Origin: CAYJPV01 sp964372095
Lineage (GTDB): Bacteria > Acidobacteriota > Vicinamibacteria > Vicinamibacterales > JAKQTR01
Assembly (NCBI GenBank): GCA_964372095.1
Contig: CAYJPV010000014.1
Location: 57,998-121,997 of the forward strand
Direction: 5' to 3'
DNA length: 64,000 nucleotides
The notes under the pieces are model-generated. The model was not told where the DNA came from, made no database searches, and saw only the letters and a program-made list of their open reading frames with translations. The translations under genes were made by a program, and so were the position numbers. Of the stretch, positions 46,311-57,800 are shown one piece after another. The first letter of the stretch is position 1; every line of letters begins with the position of its first letter.

Positions 46311-47858
46311 ATGCGCCACACGACCTTCGCCACCCTCGTCCTCGGACTGCTGGCCGCCTGCGCGTCAGCCTCCGCCGCGGCCGACCGGCCCAACATCATC
46401 TTCATCATGTCGGACGACCACGCTGCGCATGCAATCGGCGCGTACGGTTCGCGGGTCAACACCACACCGCACATCGATCGGCTGGCGCGGGAAGGCGTCC
46501 GGTTCGACAACGTCTTTGCCACGAACGCGATCTGCACGCCCAGTCGTGCGGCCATCCTGACTGGCCAGTACGCGCACATCAACGGCGTCCCCGTGTTCAA
46601 TCGTTTCGACAGCACCCGCCAGACCGCACCGCGGCTGCTCCAGGCCGGCGGATACCACACGGGCATGATCGGGAAGTGGCATCTGGGCAGCGACCCTGCC
46701 GGCTTCGATCGATGGGAGATCCTCCCGGGACAGGGCGCCTACATGGACCCGGTGTTCTACACGGCCGCGGGCGAAACCCGCTACACGGGGCGCTACGTGA
46801 CGGACGTCATCACGGACCTGGCGCTCGACTTTCTGAGGTCGCGGCCCGCCGACCGGCCGTTCTTCCTGATGGTCCACCACAAAGCCCCGCACCGATCGTG
46901 GGTCCCCGACGACACACACCGGAAGCAGTTTGAAGGCCGATGGATCCCCGAGCCTCCGACGCTCTGGGACACCTACGCCACCAGGTCCGACGCGCTCCGC
47001 GAGAATCAGCAGCGGGTCTCGGCGAACCTGTCGCGGCGCGATCTCAAGCTGACGCCGCCGGCGGGCCTCGAGGGCCCCGTGCTGCAGACCTGGCTTTCCA
47101 CGATGCCCGACGAGGTCACGACGGAGGTGTCGGGCAAGACGGTCACGCTCACCGGGGAGGCGCTGACACGCTGGAAGTACCAACGCTACATGCAGGACTA
47201 CCTCGCCACTATCCAGTCTGTCGACGACAACATCGGCCGCCTGCTCGACTACCTCGACACGTCCGGACTCGCGCGGAACACGATTGTCATCTACACCAGT
47301 GACCAGGGGTTCTTCCTGGGGGATCACGGGATGTACGACAAACGATTCATGTACGACGAGAGCCTGCGCATGCCCTTCCTGGTGCGGTGGCCGGCCGGTG
47401 CGGCGCCTGGCACGGTCGCACACGGCATGGGCCTGAACGTGGACTTCGCGCCGACGTTCCTCGAAGCCGCCGGCCTTCCCGTCGCGCCGGACATGCAGGG
47501 CCGCAGTCTGCTGCCGCTCGTACAGGGCCGGCAGCCGCCCGACTGGCGCTCATCGATGTACTACCGCTATTACCACGACCCTGGCGATCACAATACGCGC
47601 GCGCACTACGGTGTGCGGACGGTGACTCACAAGCTGATCTGCTACTGGAAGCAGGACCAGTGGGAACTGTTCGACCTCGTGAAGGACCCGGAGGAGATGC
47701 ACAACCTGTACGGGCAGCCGGGGTTCGCACGGATCACGACCGACCTCAAGGCGGAGTTGCGGCGGCTCAAGCTCGCCGTCAGGGACGACGACCAGTTCGC
47801 CGACACGCAACCGCCCAGCGGGGTGGACGGGACGCCGGCCCGGCTGCGGGGGAAATAG
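46311..47858 (+). CDS. Secreted type I sulfatase
   Basis: The 515-residue product has a signal peptide (ending ASASAAA), then NIIFIMSDDHAAHAIG with the metal-binding aspartates. ICTPSRAAILTGQY holds Cys75 in the C-x-P-S-R motif, which must be turned into formylglycine for activity; MIGKWHLGSD and YTSDQGFFLGDHGMYDKR complete the site. The family hydrolyses sulfate esters, often of polysaccharides; this subtype resembles S1 sulfatases with YKRRFMYDESLRMPFLVRWP-like end pieces. No formylglycine-generating enzyme is in the window. Substrate unknown. Confidence 0.92.
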   Translation: MRHTTFATLVLGLLAACASASAAADRPNIIFIMSDDHAAHAIGAYGSRVNTTPHIDRLAREGVRFDNVFATNAICTPSRAAILTGQYAHINGVPVFNRFDSTRQTAPRLLQAGGYHTGMIGKWHLGSDPAGFDRWEILPGQGAYMDPVFYTAAGETRYTGRYVTDVITDLALDFLRSRPADRPFFLMVHHKAPHRSWVPDDTHRKQFEGRWIPEPPTLWDTYATRSDALRENQQRVSANLSRRDLKLTPPAGLEGPVLQTWLSTMPDEVTTEVSGKTVTLTGEALTRWKYQRYMQDYLATIQSVDDNIGRLLDYLDTSGLARNTIVIYTSDQGFFLGDHGMYDKRFMYDESLRMPFLVRWPAGAAPGTVAHGMGLNVDFAPTFLEAAGLPVAPDMQGRSLLPLVQGRQPPDWRSSMYYRYYHDPGDHNTRAHYGVRTVTHKLICYWKQDQWELFDLVKDPEEMHNLYGQPGFARITTDLKAELRRLKLAVRDDDQFADTQPPSGVDGTPARLRGK

Positions 47859-47879
47859 GGGCCTGGGGGGGCCGCCAGA

Positions 47880-47885
47880 TAGAAT
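47880..47885 (+). promoter_or_regulatory. TAGAAT -10-like box, probable leaderless start of purL
   Basis: TAGAAT ends 6 nt before the ATG at 47892; the intervening GTCCCC is not a ribosome site. Confidence 0.5.
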
Positions 47886-47891
47886 GTCCCC

Positions 47892-50800
47892 ATGACCGTC
47901 CTGAAGCTCCGCGGCGGCGTTGCGTACTCGGTGTTCCGGCTCGACAAACTCAATGCCCGTATCCGGGATGCCGGGTCGTCGCTGCAGGTTGCATCCGTCT
48001 CCTTCTGGCACTTCTCCGAGACGACGCGCCCGCTCACCGGGGACGAATCGGACACACTGACGAGCCTGTTGACCTACGGTGCACCGGCTCCGGCGCAAGC
48101 AGGACGGCCGGTCCTCGTCACGCCCCGGCTCGGCACCATCTCGCCGTGGTCCTCGAAGGCGACCGACATCGCCAGGCAGTGCGGCCTGTCGGCCGTGACG
48201 CGCATCGAACGCGGCACGGTCTTCGACGTGATCGGCGATGGCGATCTGGCCGCCATCCTGTCTTTGCTGCACGACCGGATGACGGAGACGGTGCTGCCGG
48301 CCATGGACTCGGCAGACGAGCTGTTCCACCACTACCCGCCGAAGCCGCTGACGCGTGTCGACATCCTGGGTCGTGGCCGCACCGCGATCGAAGAGGCCAA
48401 CACCACGTTCGGCCTGGCACTCGCTCCGGACGAAGTCGACTACCTCGTGGCGTACTTCGCGGCGGAGGGTCGCAACCCGACGGACGTCGAATTGACGATG
48501 TTCGCACAGGCCAATTCGGAGCACTGCCGCCACAAGATCTTCAACGCCGGGTGGGTCATTGACGGCCAGCCACAGGACGCGTCGCTCTTCGGCATGGTCC
48601 GCACCACCCACCAGAAGAACCCGCAGGGCACGGTCGTCGCGTATGCCGACAACGCCGCGGTGCTCGAGGGCCGTGTGGCCGACCGGTTCTTCCCGGACCC
48701 GGACAGCGGTCGATACACGTACCACGAAGACCTGACACACTCGCTCGCGAAGGTGGAAACACACAACCACCCGACAGCCATCTCACCGTTTCCCGGCGCC
48801 GCCACGGGCTCGGGCGGCGAGATCCGGGACGAGGGCGCCACGGGCCGCGGGTCCAAGCCGAAGGCCGGCTTGTGCGGCTTCTCGGTGTCGAACCTGCGCA
48901 TCCCGGGGTACGAACGCCCGTGGGAAGGCCCTGAAACGAAGCCGGAGCGTATTGCGTCGCCGTTGTCGATCATGATCGACGGCCCGATTGGCGCTGCGTC
49001 GTTCAACAACGAGTTTGGGCGCCCGAACCTGGCCGGCTACTTCCGGTCGTACGAACTCGACGCCGGCAACGTCTCACGGGGGTATCACAAGCCGATTATG
49101 CTGGCGGGCGGCGTCGGGAACATCCGGGCGCAACACGCCTTCAAGTCCGACGTACCGGCGGGCGCCCTGTTCATCCACCTGGGCGGGCCTTCGATGCTCA
49201 TCGGGATGGGCGGCGGGTCGGCGTCGTCGATGTCGACGGGCGCCAACACGGCAGACCTCGACTTCAACTCGGTGCAACGGGGCAACGCAGAGATGCAGCG
49301 GCGGGCCCAGGAAGTGATCGATCGGTGCTGGGCTCTCGGCGAACGCAACCCGATCCTCTCAATCCACGACGTCGGGGCCGGAGGATTGTCGAACGCCTTG
49401 CCCGAGCTGGCGCATGGCGCCGGCCGCGGCGCGCGGCTTGACCTGCGCGCCGCGCCCAACGAAGAGCCGGGTATGACGCCCCGCGAAGCCTGGTGCAACG
49501 AGGCGCAGGAGCGGTACGTGCTGGCCATCGCCCCGGCGGACCTGGATCGTTTCCGCGCGATCTGCGAACGCGAGCGTTGCCCCTTCGCCGTCGTGGGCAC
49601 GGCAACGGCCGACCATCGTCTCGTCGTTCACGATCCCGTGTTCGGGAACGATCCCGTCAACATGGATCTGCCTGCCCTGCTCGGCAAACCTCCGCGCATG
49701 ACGCGCGACGTGACCCGCGTCACGCCGCGGTTGGCCCCGGTCGATCTGAGCGGCGTCACGCTGCGAGAGGCTCTCGATCGTGTCCTGCGTTCCCCGACGA
49801 TCGCGGACAAGACGTTCCTGATCTCGATTGGCGACCGCAGCGTTGGCGGCCTCTGCTCGCGGGATCAACTCGTCGGACCGTGGCAGGTGCCCGCAGCGGA
49901 TTGCGCCACCACGCTGCTGTCTTTCCGGGGCTACGCGGGTGAGGCCTTTGCGATCGGCGAACGATCACCCATCGCCGCAGTGGACGCCCCTGCGTCGGGG
50001 CGGATGGCCGTCGCCGAGGCCCTCACCAACCTGGCGGCCGCTCCGGTTTCGGACCTGGCACGAGTGAAGCTCTCGGCCAACTGGATGGCCGCAGCCGGCT
50101 CGCCCGGCGAAGACGCGGCTCTCTTCGACACCGTCCGATCTGTCGCCCTGGAACTCTGCCCGGCGCTGGGCGTGTCCATCCCGGTCGGCAAGGACTCCAT
50201 GTCGATGCGGACGACCTGGACCGACGGCGGCCAGTCCCGGGCGGTGGTGAGTCCGGTCTCGCTGATCGTCTCGGCGTTCGGCCCCTGCGACGACCTGCGC
50301 GCCACGCTCACGCCGCACCTGCGAACGGATCTCGGTCTGACCGACCTGATCCTCATCGACCTCGCGCCAGGCAAGGCCCGCCTGGGCGCATCCGTGCTCG
50401 CCCAGGTCTTCGGCCAGGTCGGCGCCGAGGTGCCGGATGTCGAAGATGCCGGCCTCGTCCGTGCGCTCTTCCCGGCCCTCGCGGCGCTGCGCCACGAAGG
50501 TATTGCCCTGGCGTACCACGATCGCTCCGACGGAGGCCTCCTCGTCACGCTCCTGGAGATGGCCTTTGCCGGCCATTGCGGATTGACGATTGACGCCGAT
50601 ACGATTGCCGCCGGCGGTCGCGATGTGCGCGCGGCGCTGTTTGCCGAAGAACTGGGTGCGGTGATTCAGGTCCGGTCGTGCGACGTGGCCCGGGCGCTCG
50701 AACTGCTGCGGGCACATGGCCTCGCGGGCCGGATCGTCGCACGACCGTCCGACGAGGGTGTCGTCCGAATCCAACACGGCACCGACGAACTGTTCCGCGC

Positions 50801-51749
50801 GACGCGCGTGGAACTGCACCGGGCCTGGAGCGAGACGACGTGGCTGATGCAGTCGCTGCGCGACAATCCGGCGTCCGCGCAGGACGAGTACGACCGGATC
50901 CTGGATGACTCCGACCCGGGTCTCTCGCCGCACCTGACGTTCGATCCCGGGCACGATGTCGCGGCGCCGTTCGTCGCCCGCTCCGCCCGGCCGGCCATCG
51001 CCATCCTGCGCGAGCAGGGTGTCAACGGCCAGATCGAGATGGCCGCCGCATTCGATCGCGCGGGCTTCGACCCGTTCGACGTCCACATGAGCGACCTCAT
51101 CGCCGGGCGGGTATCGCTGGCCGCGTTCCGCGGGTTTGCCGCCTGCGGCGGATTTTCCTACGGAGACGTGCTGGGTGGCGGCGAAGGCTGGGCAAAGACC
51201 ATTCTGTACAACCTGCGGGCACGGGACGAGTTCGCGGCGTTCTTCGCGCGCTCCGATACCTTCGCGCTGGGCGTGTGCAACGGCTGCCAGATGATGGCGG
51301 CGTTGAAGGCGCTGATTCCAGGCGCCGACGCGTGGCCCCGGTTCCTGAAGAACACCTCCGAGCAGTTCGAAGCACGGCTGTCGACTATGGCGGTGGTCGA
51401 GAGCCCGTCCCTGTTCTTCACAGGAATGGCCGGAAGCCGGATTCCGGTGGTCGTCGCCCACGGCGAGGGTCGGACCGCGTTCGATCGCCCGGCAGATGCG
51501 GCGCGAGTGACTGTGGCAGGCCGCTACGTGGACAACCGCGGCAACCCCACCGAGGCGTACCCGCTGAACCCGAACGGGTCCCCCGGCGGACTGACGGCGG
51601 TGACCACGGCGGACGGGCGGTTCACGGCGCTCATGCCGCATCCCGAACGCGTCTTCCGGTCGATCCAGCTCTCGTGGCATCCGCCGGCGTGGGGCGAAGA
51701 CAGCCCGTGGATGCGGTGCTTCCGCAACGCGCGCGTGTGGTTGGGGTGA
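47892..51749 (+). CDS. purL: Phosphoribosylformylglycinamidine synthase, single-chain (PurL with glutaminase)
   Basis: It makes FGAM from FGAR, glutamine and ATP in purine synthesis. The 1285-residue chain is the large form: an N-terminal PurS-like part, two AIRS-like ATP-binding halves (NSEHCRHKIFNAGW, VETHNHPTAISPFPGA, GVGNIRAQHAF), and a fused class I glutaminase from about residue 1040 (REQGVNGQIEMAAAFDRAGF, GVCNGCQM with Cys1129, and MPHPERVFR). Acidobacteria often have separate purS/purQ/purL; this long type is the proteobacterial/eukaryotic arrangement. The start appears leaderless. It is followed 73 bp later by the TamB-TamA fusion gene. Confidence 0.95.
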   Translation: MTVLKLRGGVAYSVFRLDKLNARIRDAGSSLQVASVSFWHFSETTRPLTGDESDTLTSLLTYGAPAPAQAGRPVLVTPRLGTISPWSSKATDIARQCGLSAVTRIERGTVFDVIGDGDLAAILSLLHDRMTETVLPAMDSADELFHHYPPKPLTRVDILGRGRTAIEEANTTFGLALAPDEVDYLVAYFAAEGRNPTDVELTMFAQANSEHCRHKIFNAGWVIDGQPQDASLFGMVRTTHQKNPQGTVVAYADNAAVLEGRVADRFFPDPDSGRYTYHEDLTHSLAKVETHNHPTAISPFPGAATGSGGEIRDEGATGRGSKPKAGLCGFSVSNLRIPGYERPWEGPETKPERIASPLSIMIDGPIGAASFNNEFGRPNLAGYFRSYELDAGNVSRGYHKPIMLAGGVGNIRAQHAFKSDVPAGALFIHLGGPSMLIGMGGGSASSMSTGANTADLDFNSVQRGNAEMQRRAQEVIDRCWALGERNPILSIHDVGAGGLSNALPELAHGAGRGARLDLRAAPNEEPGMTPREAWCNEAQERYVLAIAPADLDRFRAICERERCPFAVVGTATADHRLVVHDPVFGNDPVNMDLPALLGKPPRMTRDVTRVTPRLAPVDLSGVTLREALDRVLRSPTIADKTFLISIGDRSVGGLCSRDQLVGPWQVPAADCATTLLSFRGYAGEAFAIGERSPIAAVDAPASGRMAVAEALTNLAAAPVSDLARVKLSANWMAAAGSPGEDAALFDTVRSVALELCPALGVSIPVGKDSMSMRTTWTDGGQSRAVVSPVSLIVSAFGPCDDLRATLTPHLRTDLGLTDLILIDLAPGKARLGASVLAQVFGQVGAEVPDVEDAGLVRALFPALAALRHEGIALAYHDRSDGGLLVTLLEMAFAGHCGLTIDADTIAAGGRDVRAALFAEELGAVIQVRSCDVARALELLRAHGLAGRIVARPSDEGVVRIQHGTDELFRATRVELHRAWSETTWLMQSLRDNPASAQDEYDRILDDSDPGLSPHLTFDPGHDVAAPFVARSARPAIAILREQGVNGQIEMAAAFDRAGFDPFDVHMSDLIAGRVSLAAFRGFAACGGFSYGDVLGGGEGWAKTILYNLRARDEFAAFFARSDTFALGVCNGCQMMAALKALIPGADAWPRFLKNTSEQFEARLSTMAVVESPSLFFTGMAGSRIPVVVAHGEGRTAFDRPADAARVTVAGRYVDNRGNPTEAYPLNPNGSPGGLTAVTTADGRFTALMPHPERVFRSIQLSWHPPAWGEDSPWMRCFRNARVWLG

Positions 51750-51800
51750 TGCTCGGGGCTCGGAGGAAGGCGACTTTGCTGCCTGCCTACTACGGAGAGG

Positions 51801-51806
51801 TACAAT
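51801..51806 (+). promoter_or_regulatory. TACAAT -10-like box before the TamB-TamA fusion gene
   Basis: TACAAT ends 16 nt before the ATG at 51823, so a transcript would have a leader of about 10 nt. TTGCTG lies 19 bp upstream as a poor -35. No strong ribosome site precedes the ATG. Confidence 0.4.
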
Positions 51807-51822
51807 GACTGCGTAATCTCTG

Positions 51823-54800
51823 ATGTCAGCCCTGATCGCCGCTACCGACACGAACCTGGCCGAAGGCCCAGCCGTCCCGCGCCCGCCGCGACGACGTCGC
51901 CGCGTGTTGCGACTGTTCGTGTGGCTGCTGGCCCTGGTAGGACTCCTGCTCGCCCTGTCGTACACGCCCCCCGTCCAGCGGTGGACGTTTGAGACCATCG
52001 CCTCCAGGCTCGGGGCAGGAGCCGGAATCGTCCTTCGCGCGGACCGCTCGTCTTTCGATCCCATCCGGCTGCGTGCGTCACTCGAGGGCGTGTCCCTCGC
52101 CAGCCCGGAGACGCCGTCGATCCCGTACTTCACGGCCGCCCATGTCGAGTTGGATGCGCCCTCGGCTCTGCTGCGCGGCCATCTGGTGCTCAACAGCGTC
52201 CGGCTCGTCAACGCCACCGTAGACACCACGAAAGTGGCGCAGCGAGGATCCGGCGGGGGGCCGTTTCGCGGCCTCGGTTCGCTGCGGCTCGGGAATGTCT
52301 CGATCGAGAACCTGTCGTACACCTCGGGGACGCCCGAGTCTGTGCGCGTGACGATTCGGAACGTCTCCATGAAGGGCGCCGGCCGGGCGCCGGGACAGCT
52401 GCAACTCGAATCGGTCTCACCTGCCACGCTGCTGCTCGAGTTCGCGGACGCCCGCCTGCCCTTCGACGCACTGATGGCATCGTTCCGGATGGACGGCGAT
52501 CGCCTGGCCATCACGCGCATCACCGGCCAGTCGGACACGGCTCGGCTGGAACTGCAGGGCGCGGTTCAGTTCGACGCGGGCTATCCCCTCGAGCTCGACT
52601 ACCGGGCGTCGGTCGACCTTCCGCGAGCCGCGGACTGGTGGGCGATTGCCGACTCGACGCTGAAGGGCCGGGCTGACCTCTCCGGCCGCATCCGCGGCCC
52701 GCTCACGTCCCCCACCGCCTCGGCACGCACGTCCGTCACGGACTTCGCGTGGCGGACGTTGTCCACAGGCCGCCTGACCGCCGACGGACTGATCACGGGG
52801 ACCGGCATCAGGCTCGACACGTTCGCGCTGGCCGTTCCCGAAATGACGGCGCGCGGGACAGGCTTCCTGTCCTGGAGCGACACCACGCCGCTCAGCTCGC
52901 TGAAGGCGACCTGGCAGGCCGGGTTGCTGCGGCGCCTGGGACCGCTGGTGGAACTGGAAGCGGAGGATATCCCCCTCGTGTCGGCCCGCGGTACCGCCGA
53001 CGTCACATGGCCAGGTTTCGTTCCGGACCTCGCCGTCCTGGCCGGCACGCTCCAGACGCACGTGGCGTCCAGCCAACCCGGGGGCGACGACTCCGGAACG
53101 ATTCACATGGCCGGCGGCGACGCGCGATGGCGCGTGGACTGGCGGCAATCACTGCCCGGCGAGACAGAAGCCCACGGCCAGTTCTCCGTGCGGATCGATC
53201 CCGTCGTGTTTGCGCGCTCGCCCGTGAGCGGCACCCTCGACGTCATCGCCCTCGATCTCGCGCCCGCGATCAAGCGGGCGGCCGCACTCGATATTTCGGT
53301 CCCCGACTCCGCGCTCACCCGGCTGGAACACGGCCGGGCCAGGTTATCCGGCCCCCTGCAGGGCACCGTGGCCATGCCCAGGTGGCACGCCACCCTGAGT
53401 GCCACAGACATCGTGATGTCCGGCCTTCGCGACATCACCGTCGACGGCACCTTCTTCGTTGATCCCGACTGGTTCGTCACCGAAGACTTGACCGTACGCG
53501 CGCCCGGCAGTGTCGTCCGGGTCAGCGGCACCATCGGCGTGCTTCAGACGGACTCGGATGTCGCGTTCGACGGGTCGGTCGATGCCGCGTGGGCGTCGGC
53601 TCCGTTCGCACCGGCGGCCTGGCCGCTCACGGGCGAGGCCGCCATCACGGGCACGTGGACCACGCGGGTCGGCGTGGACGACCTGGAGGTGACCTTCGAA
53701 TCGTCGACCGCGACGATTGCCGGTTCACCCGTAGGTCCACTCCAGGGACGGGCGCTCAGCGGGCTGGTGGAAGCGTCCGGCCGCCTCGATCTTCCCGAAC
53801 TCGGCGTTCACCTGAGTGGCACCTATGACCTCACGCCGGCGCAGGCCCACCGGGCAACGGTCGTCGCACGCAACGGGAATGTCTCGCGGTTGCTGAGGAT
53901 CGCGGGAACCCCGCCAGATACGGCTGATGCTGCGCAGGTGTTCGTGGACGGCACGGTGGATGTCTCCGGCGCGTTCGAGAGCATCGAGACGGCCGCCCTG
54001 ACCACGCGCATCGACGCGCTGCGCGGGAGCCTTCGTGGACGCGCCGTCCACCTGGCCGCCCCCACCCAGGTCGTCTGGAACAGGGGCACGTTCGACGCGG
54101 GCGTCGCTGTGGTGACAGTGGGTGGGGCCACGTTCTCCACAGCGCCCGCTCCGGCTGGCGCGGCGGCATCGATCGTCACGATGGCGGCTCCGCTGTCAGA
54201 GATTCTGTCGCTGTTTCCCGAGGGAACCATCCCGGTCGGCATCGTGGCGGACGGGGGCGTTCGGGTCGATGCGCGTATTCCGCACGCGGATCCGCGCAAT
54301 CCGACGGTGTCGGCGGTCGCCGACATTCATGCCGTGACTCGTGACGGCGTTGCACTGGTCCGAGATTTCCGGGCCGAGGCGCACGCTGATCGGGACCGAA
54401 TGCAGTTGTCGGCCCTGCGGGGCACGGTGCTCGGGGCCACGGTGGAGGCCACGGCCAGCGGCGCCACGGCGTGGATCGCGCCGCAACTGGCCGGGGCACC
54501 CGACGGGACCGCACGCGGGGACACCGCAGGTGCCCGGCTCACAGCAACGTTCGATGCCCAGGTCGCACCGGTCCTCGCGGCGCTCGGCCTGAAGACCCCC
54601 GATCTGCCGGGCCGCGCACGTGGAACCATCGACCTCACGGCCGACGCACCTCGACTCGACGCGGTGCACGGTTCGTTCGTGACCGATACGCTCTCCCTGC
54701 AGACACGGACCGGGACGTACAGCCAGGACGGTCCCGGGCGGGTGCGCATTGAGCACGGTGTCGCCATCGTCGAATCGTTCGTGGTGGTGGGCCCGGACTC

Positions 54801-57800
54801 TCGAATTCAGGTGAGCGGTCAGGCGGATCTTTCGGGCGAGGCGATCGACGTCCTCGTGGAGGGCACGGCTTCGATGTCGATTGTCGACGCACTCGTGGCG
54901 CCACGGGTGGGCGGATGGGCAGATATCGAGCTACACGTCGGCGGCTCCATCCCGGCACCGGTGCTCGACGGCAGCGTCGCCTTGCGCGACGTCAGCGCCG
55001 TATCGCCGACGGCACGGCTGGTACTGGCGGACCTGAATGGAAGCGCCACATTCCGGCCGGGAGCTGTGGAGTCCGTGGACGTACGCGGCCAGTTGAACGG
55101 CGGGACAATCACCCTGACCGGGAAGTTCCCCCTGGAGCAGACGAAGACAGACGGTTCGCTGGCCATCGTCGCTCGCGACATCTTCGTGGAGTATCCACAG
55201 GGCCTGAAGAACCGCATCTCGGCGGAGCTCGTGCTGGCGGGCAACCTCGACGCCCCCCGGCTCAGCGGCACGACGACGCTGCTGACCGATCCCTATCGTG
55301 AGTCCCTTCCTCGCATGGCGCAGTTGCTGGCCGCGTTCAGTCAGCCTGCGGGACCGCCAGGCGGGGGGGCTGACGGCGAGGGTTCGGGGCTGATCGGCCG
55401 GCTGTCGCTCGACGTGGCGGTCGTGGCAGCTGCGCCGCTGCGCCTCGACAACAGCCTGGGGCGCATCGAGGCGTTCCCGCGCGTGCGCGTGGTGGGCACG
55501 GGCCTCGCACCGGCATTGTCGGGCGGAGTGGAGATCTTCGACGGCGGCCGGATTTACCTGCAGAGCCGGACGTACACCCTGACCGACAGCCGGATGGACT
55601 TCTTCCCGGAGGACGGCGCCGTCCCGCGGATTCAGTTGCATGGAATCACGCAGGTGGGCGAGTACGAAGTCACGCTGCGTATCTCGGGCCCGGCGGACGC
55701 GCTCGAGCTGAACCTGTCATCCGACCCGCCTCTTCCCGAGCGCGATCTGCAAGGTCTCCTGCTCACCGGACAGACGTCCGACGGGGCCGGCTTGTCGGGT
55801 GATTCGGGCGCCTTCGCTGTCACGGCGTTGTCGTCGGATCTGCTGGGCATGGCTGGCCAGGCGCTGGGCCTCGACTCCGTACGTATTGGCAGCGAGAGTT
55901 TCGAACTCGTGTCAAGCGACGTCGAGCCGACGACGCGCCTGACCGTGTCGAAGACGCTGCTCAGCCGTTTCGAACTTATCTACTCCGAGAATCTCGACGA
56001 CAACACCACCACCTGGATCCTGATCTATCGCCCCCGCGCCGGGATTGAGGTGCGGGCGTCCTCCCGCGACAACCTCTCGCGCGTGGCCGAGTTCCGCCAT
56101 CAGTTGTCGTTTGGTCCTGGTGGCGGCAGGCCCCAGGATGAGCCCGCCTCGGAGGACCAGCGGCTCAGTGGGACGCCGAGAGAGTACGTCGACGCAGTCG
56201 ACATCGTGGGCGTTCCGCCGGTGATTGCCGCACGCCTTCGTGCCAGGCTGCGGCTGAAGGTCGGCCACGAGTTCAACTACACCGCGTGGATGCAGGATCA
56301 CGACCGGCTACGGCGCTTCTACACCGATGACGGTTACCTGACCGCCCGCGTGGTTCCCACGAGGACCGTCGCCGATCCGGATGGGTCTGCACGCACCCGG
56401 GTGCGGCTCGCCTACCGCGTGACGCCGGGGCGTGCCACGTCGATCGTCGTCAGCGGAATGACGGCGAGCAAGGATTTGATGAACCGGTTGCGGCAGGCGT
56501 GGGCGCTCACCACGTTCGACCAGTTCGCCGCAGACGACATGTCCAGGGTGGCGCGGGGCATGCTGCTCGACCAGGGGCACGTGGTCCCGGACGTACAGAC
56601 GGTGATCGATGACGCGGGCGAACTCGGCCTGGTTGCGACGGTCACGGTCCGACCGGGGCCAAGGCCGGGCAAACGGGCGGTCGTGTTCGAGGGCATGACG
56701 GTATTCAGCGAACTCGAACTGATTGCGCTGGCCGTCACCGCCGGGACTGCGGAGAGCGCGTGGCGCGATCCGGCTGCATTGTGTTTGACGGTGGCGAACG
56801 CCTACGCAGACGCCGGCTACCGTAAGGCCGAGGTTCGTGCGGAACCGGTACGGATCATCGGTGATCGTGCCGAGTTGATCATCTCCATCCTCGAGGGGTT
56901 GCCGACCAGGATCGCCCGCGTGCGGATTTCCGGCGTGCCGGAGGCGCGGATCGAGGGGGCAACGGCTGTGGCCGGGCTCGAGAGCGGCGCGATCCTGCCG
57001 GCCGGCGCGGAGCGGGCGGCGCGCCTGCGGCTGGAACGCCATCTGCGTAACCTGGGCTTCCGGAATGCGACGGTGGCCGCGGTGGTGGGGGCGCCGGGGA
57101 AAGACGGGCGTGTTGACGTGTCCCTGACGGTGAGCGAAGGGCGTCTGCAGGTTGTGCGCGCGATCAGGGTCGAAGGGGCCCGGACGACCCACCCGTCGCT
57201 GATCGAGCGGGCCGTCACGCTGAAACCCGGAGAGGCGGCTGGCCTGAGCGCTGAAGCCGAGACTGAACGACGCTTGTACCGGCTGGGGGTGTTCAGTGCG
57301 GCGCGCGTACGGCTGGTGCCGGCCCCTCGCGAACCTGGCGACACGTCACCAGACGTCGTGCCGGTCAATGCGGTCGTCACCGTGACTGAGCCGCACAAGT
57401 ACCAGTTCGTCTACGGTGTCGAGTTCGCCAATGACTATGGCCCGCTCTTCGATCGGTTCGACAACGCCATCGGCGTGGCGGCCGACGTCAGGGATCGAAA
57501 CGTGCTGGGCCGCGGGATGTCCGCGAGTCTTGGAGCCCGCTACGAATCCAATCTGCAGAGTGTCCGAACGCTGTTCGGGATTCCGACCATCGGGACGGTA
57601 CCGATCCGGACGAACGTGTTCTTCGCGTGGCGGGACGAGTCGACCCCGATTGGCGAGTTTGGCGATCTCCGCGAGATGAGTCGGCGGGCGTACGTCGAGC
57701 AGCGCTGGCGGCCGAGGCCCTGGGTGGATCTGTCCTGGGGGTATGCGGTGTCCGACCGGCTCTTCGGGTTGCCCGCGACGCGGGAGACGCCGACGTTCAC

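Noticed and set aside
45405..46319. Long minus-strand frame extending recQ upstream to 46319
   Set aside because: It is read from the TSUP transporter gene in another frame: Arg/Gly-rich composition, no domain. The RecQ family start MPSLINSLRHHFG fits the ATG at 45404.
51805..51816. Three-codon minigene ATG ACT GCG TAA before the TamB-TamA gene
   Set aside because: Too short to judge; it overlaps the probable -10 box and may be chance.
49965..52538. 857-residue minus-strand open frame
   Set aside because: Complement of purL and of the TamB-TamA start; Arg/Ser-rich and without motifs.
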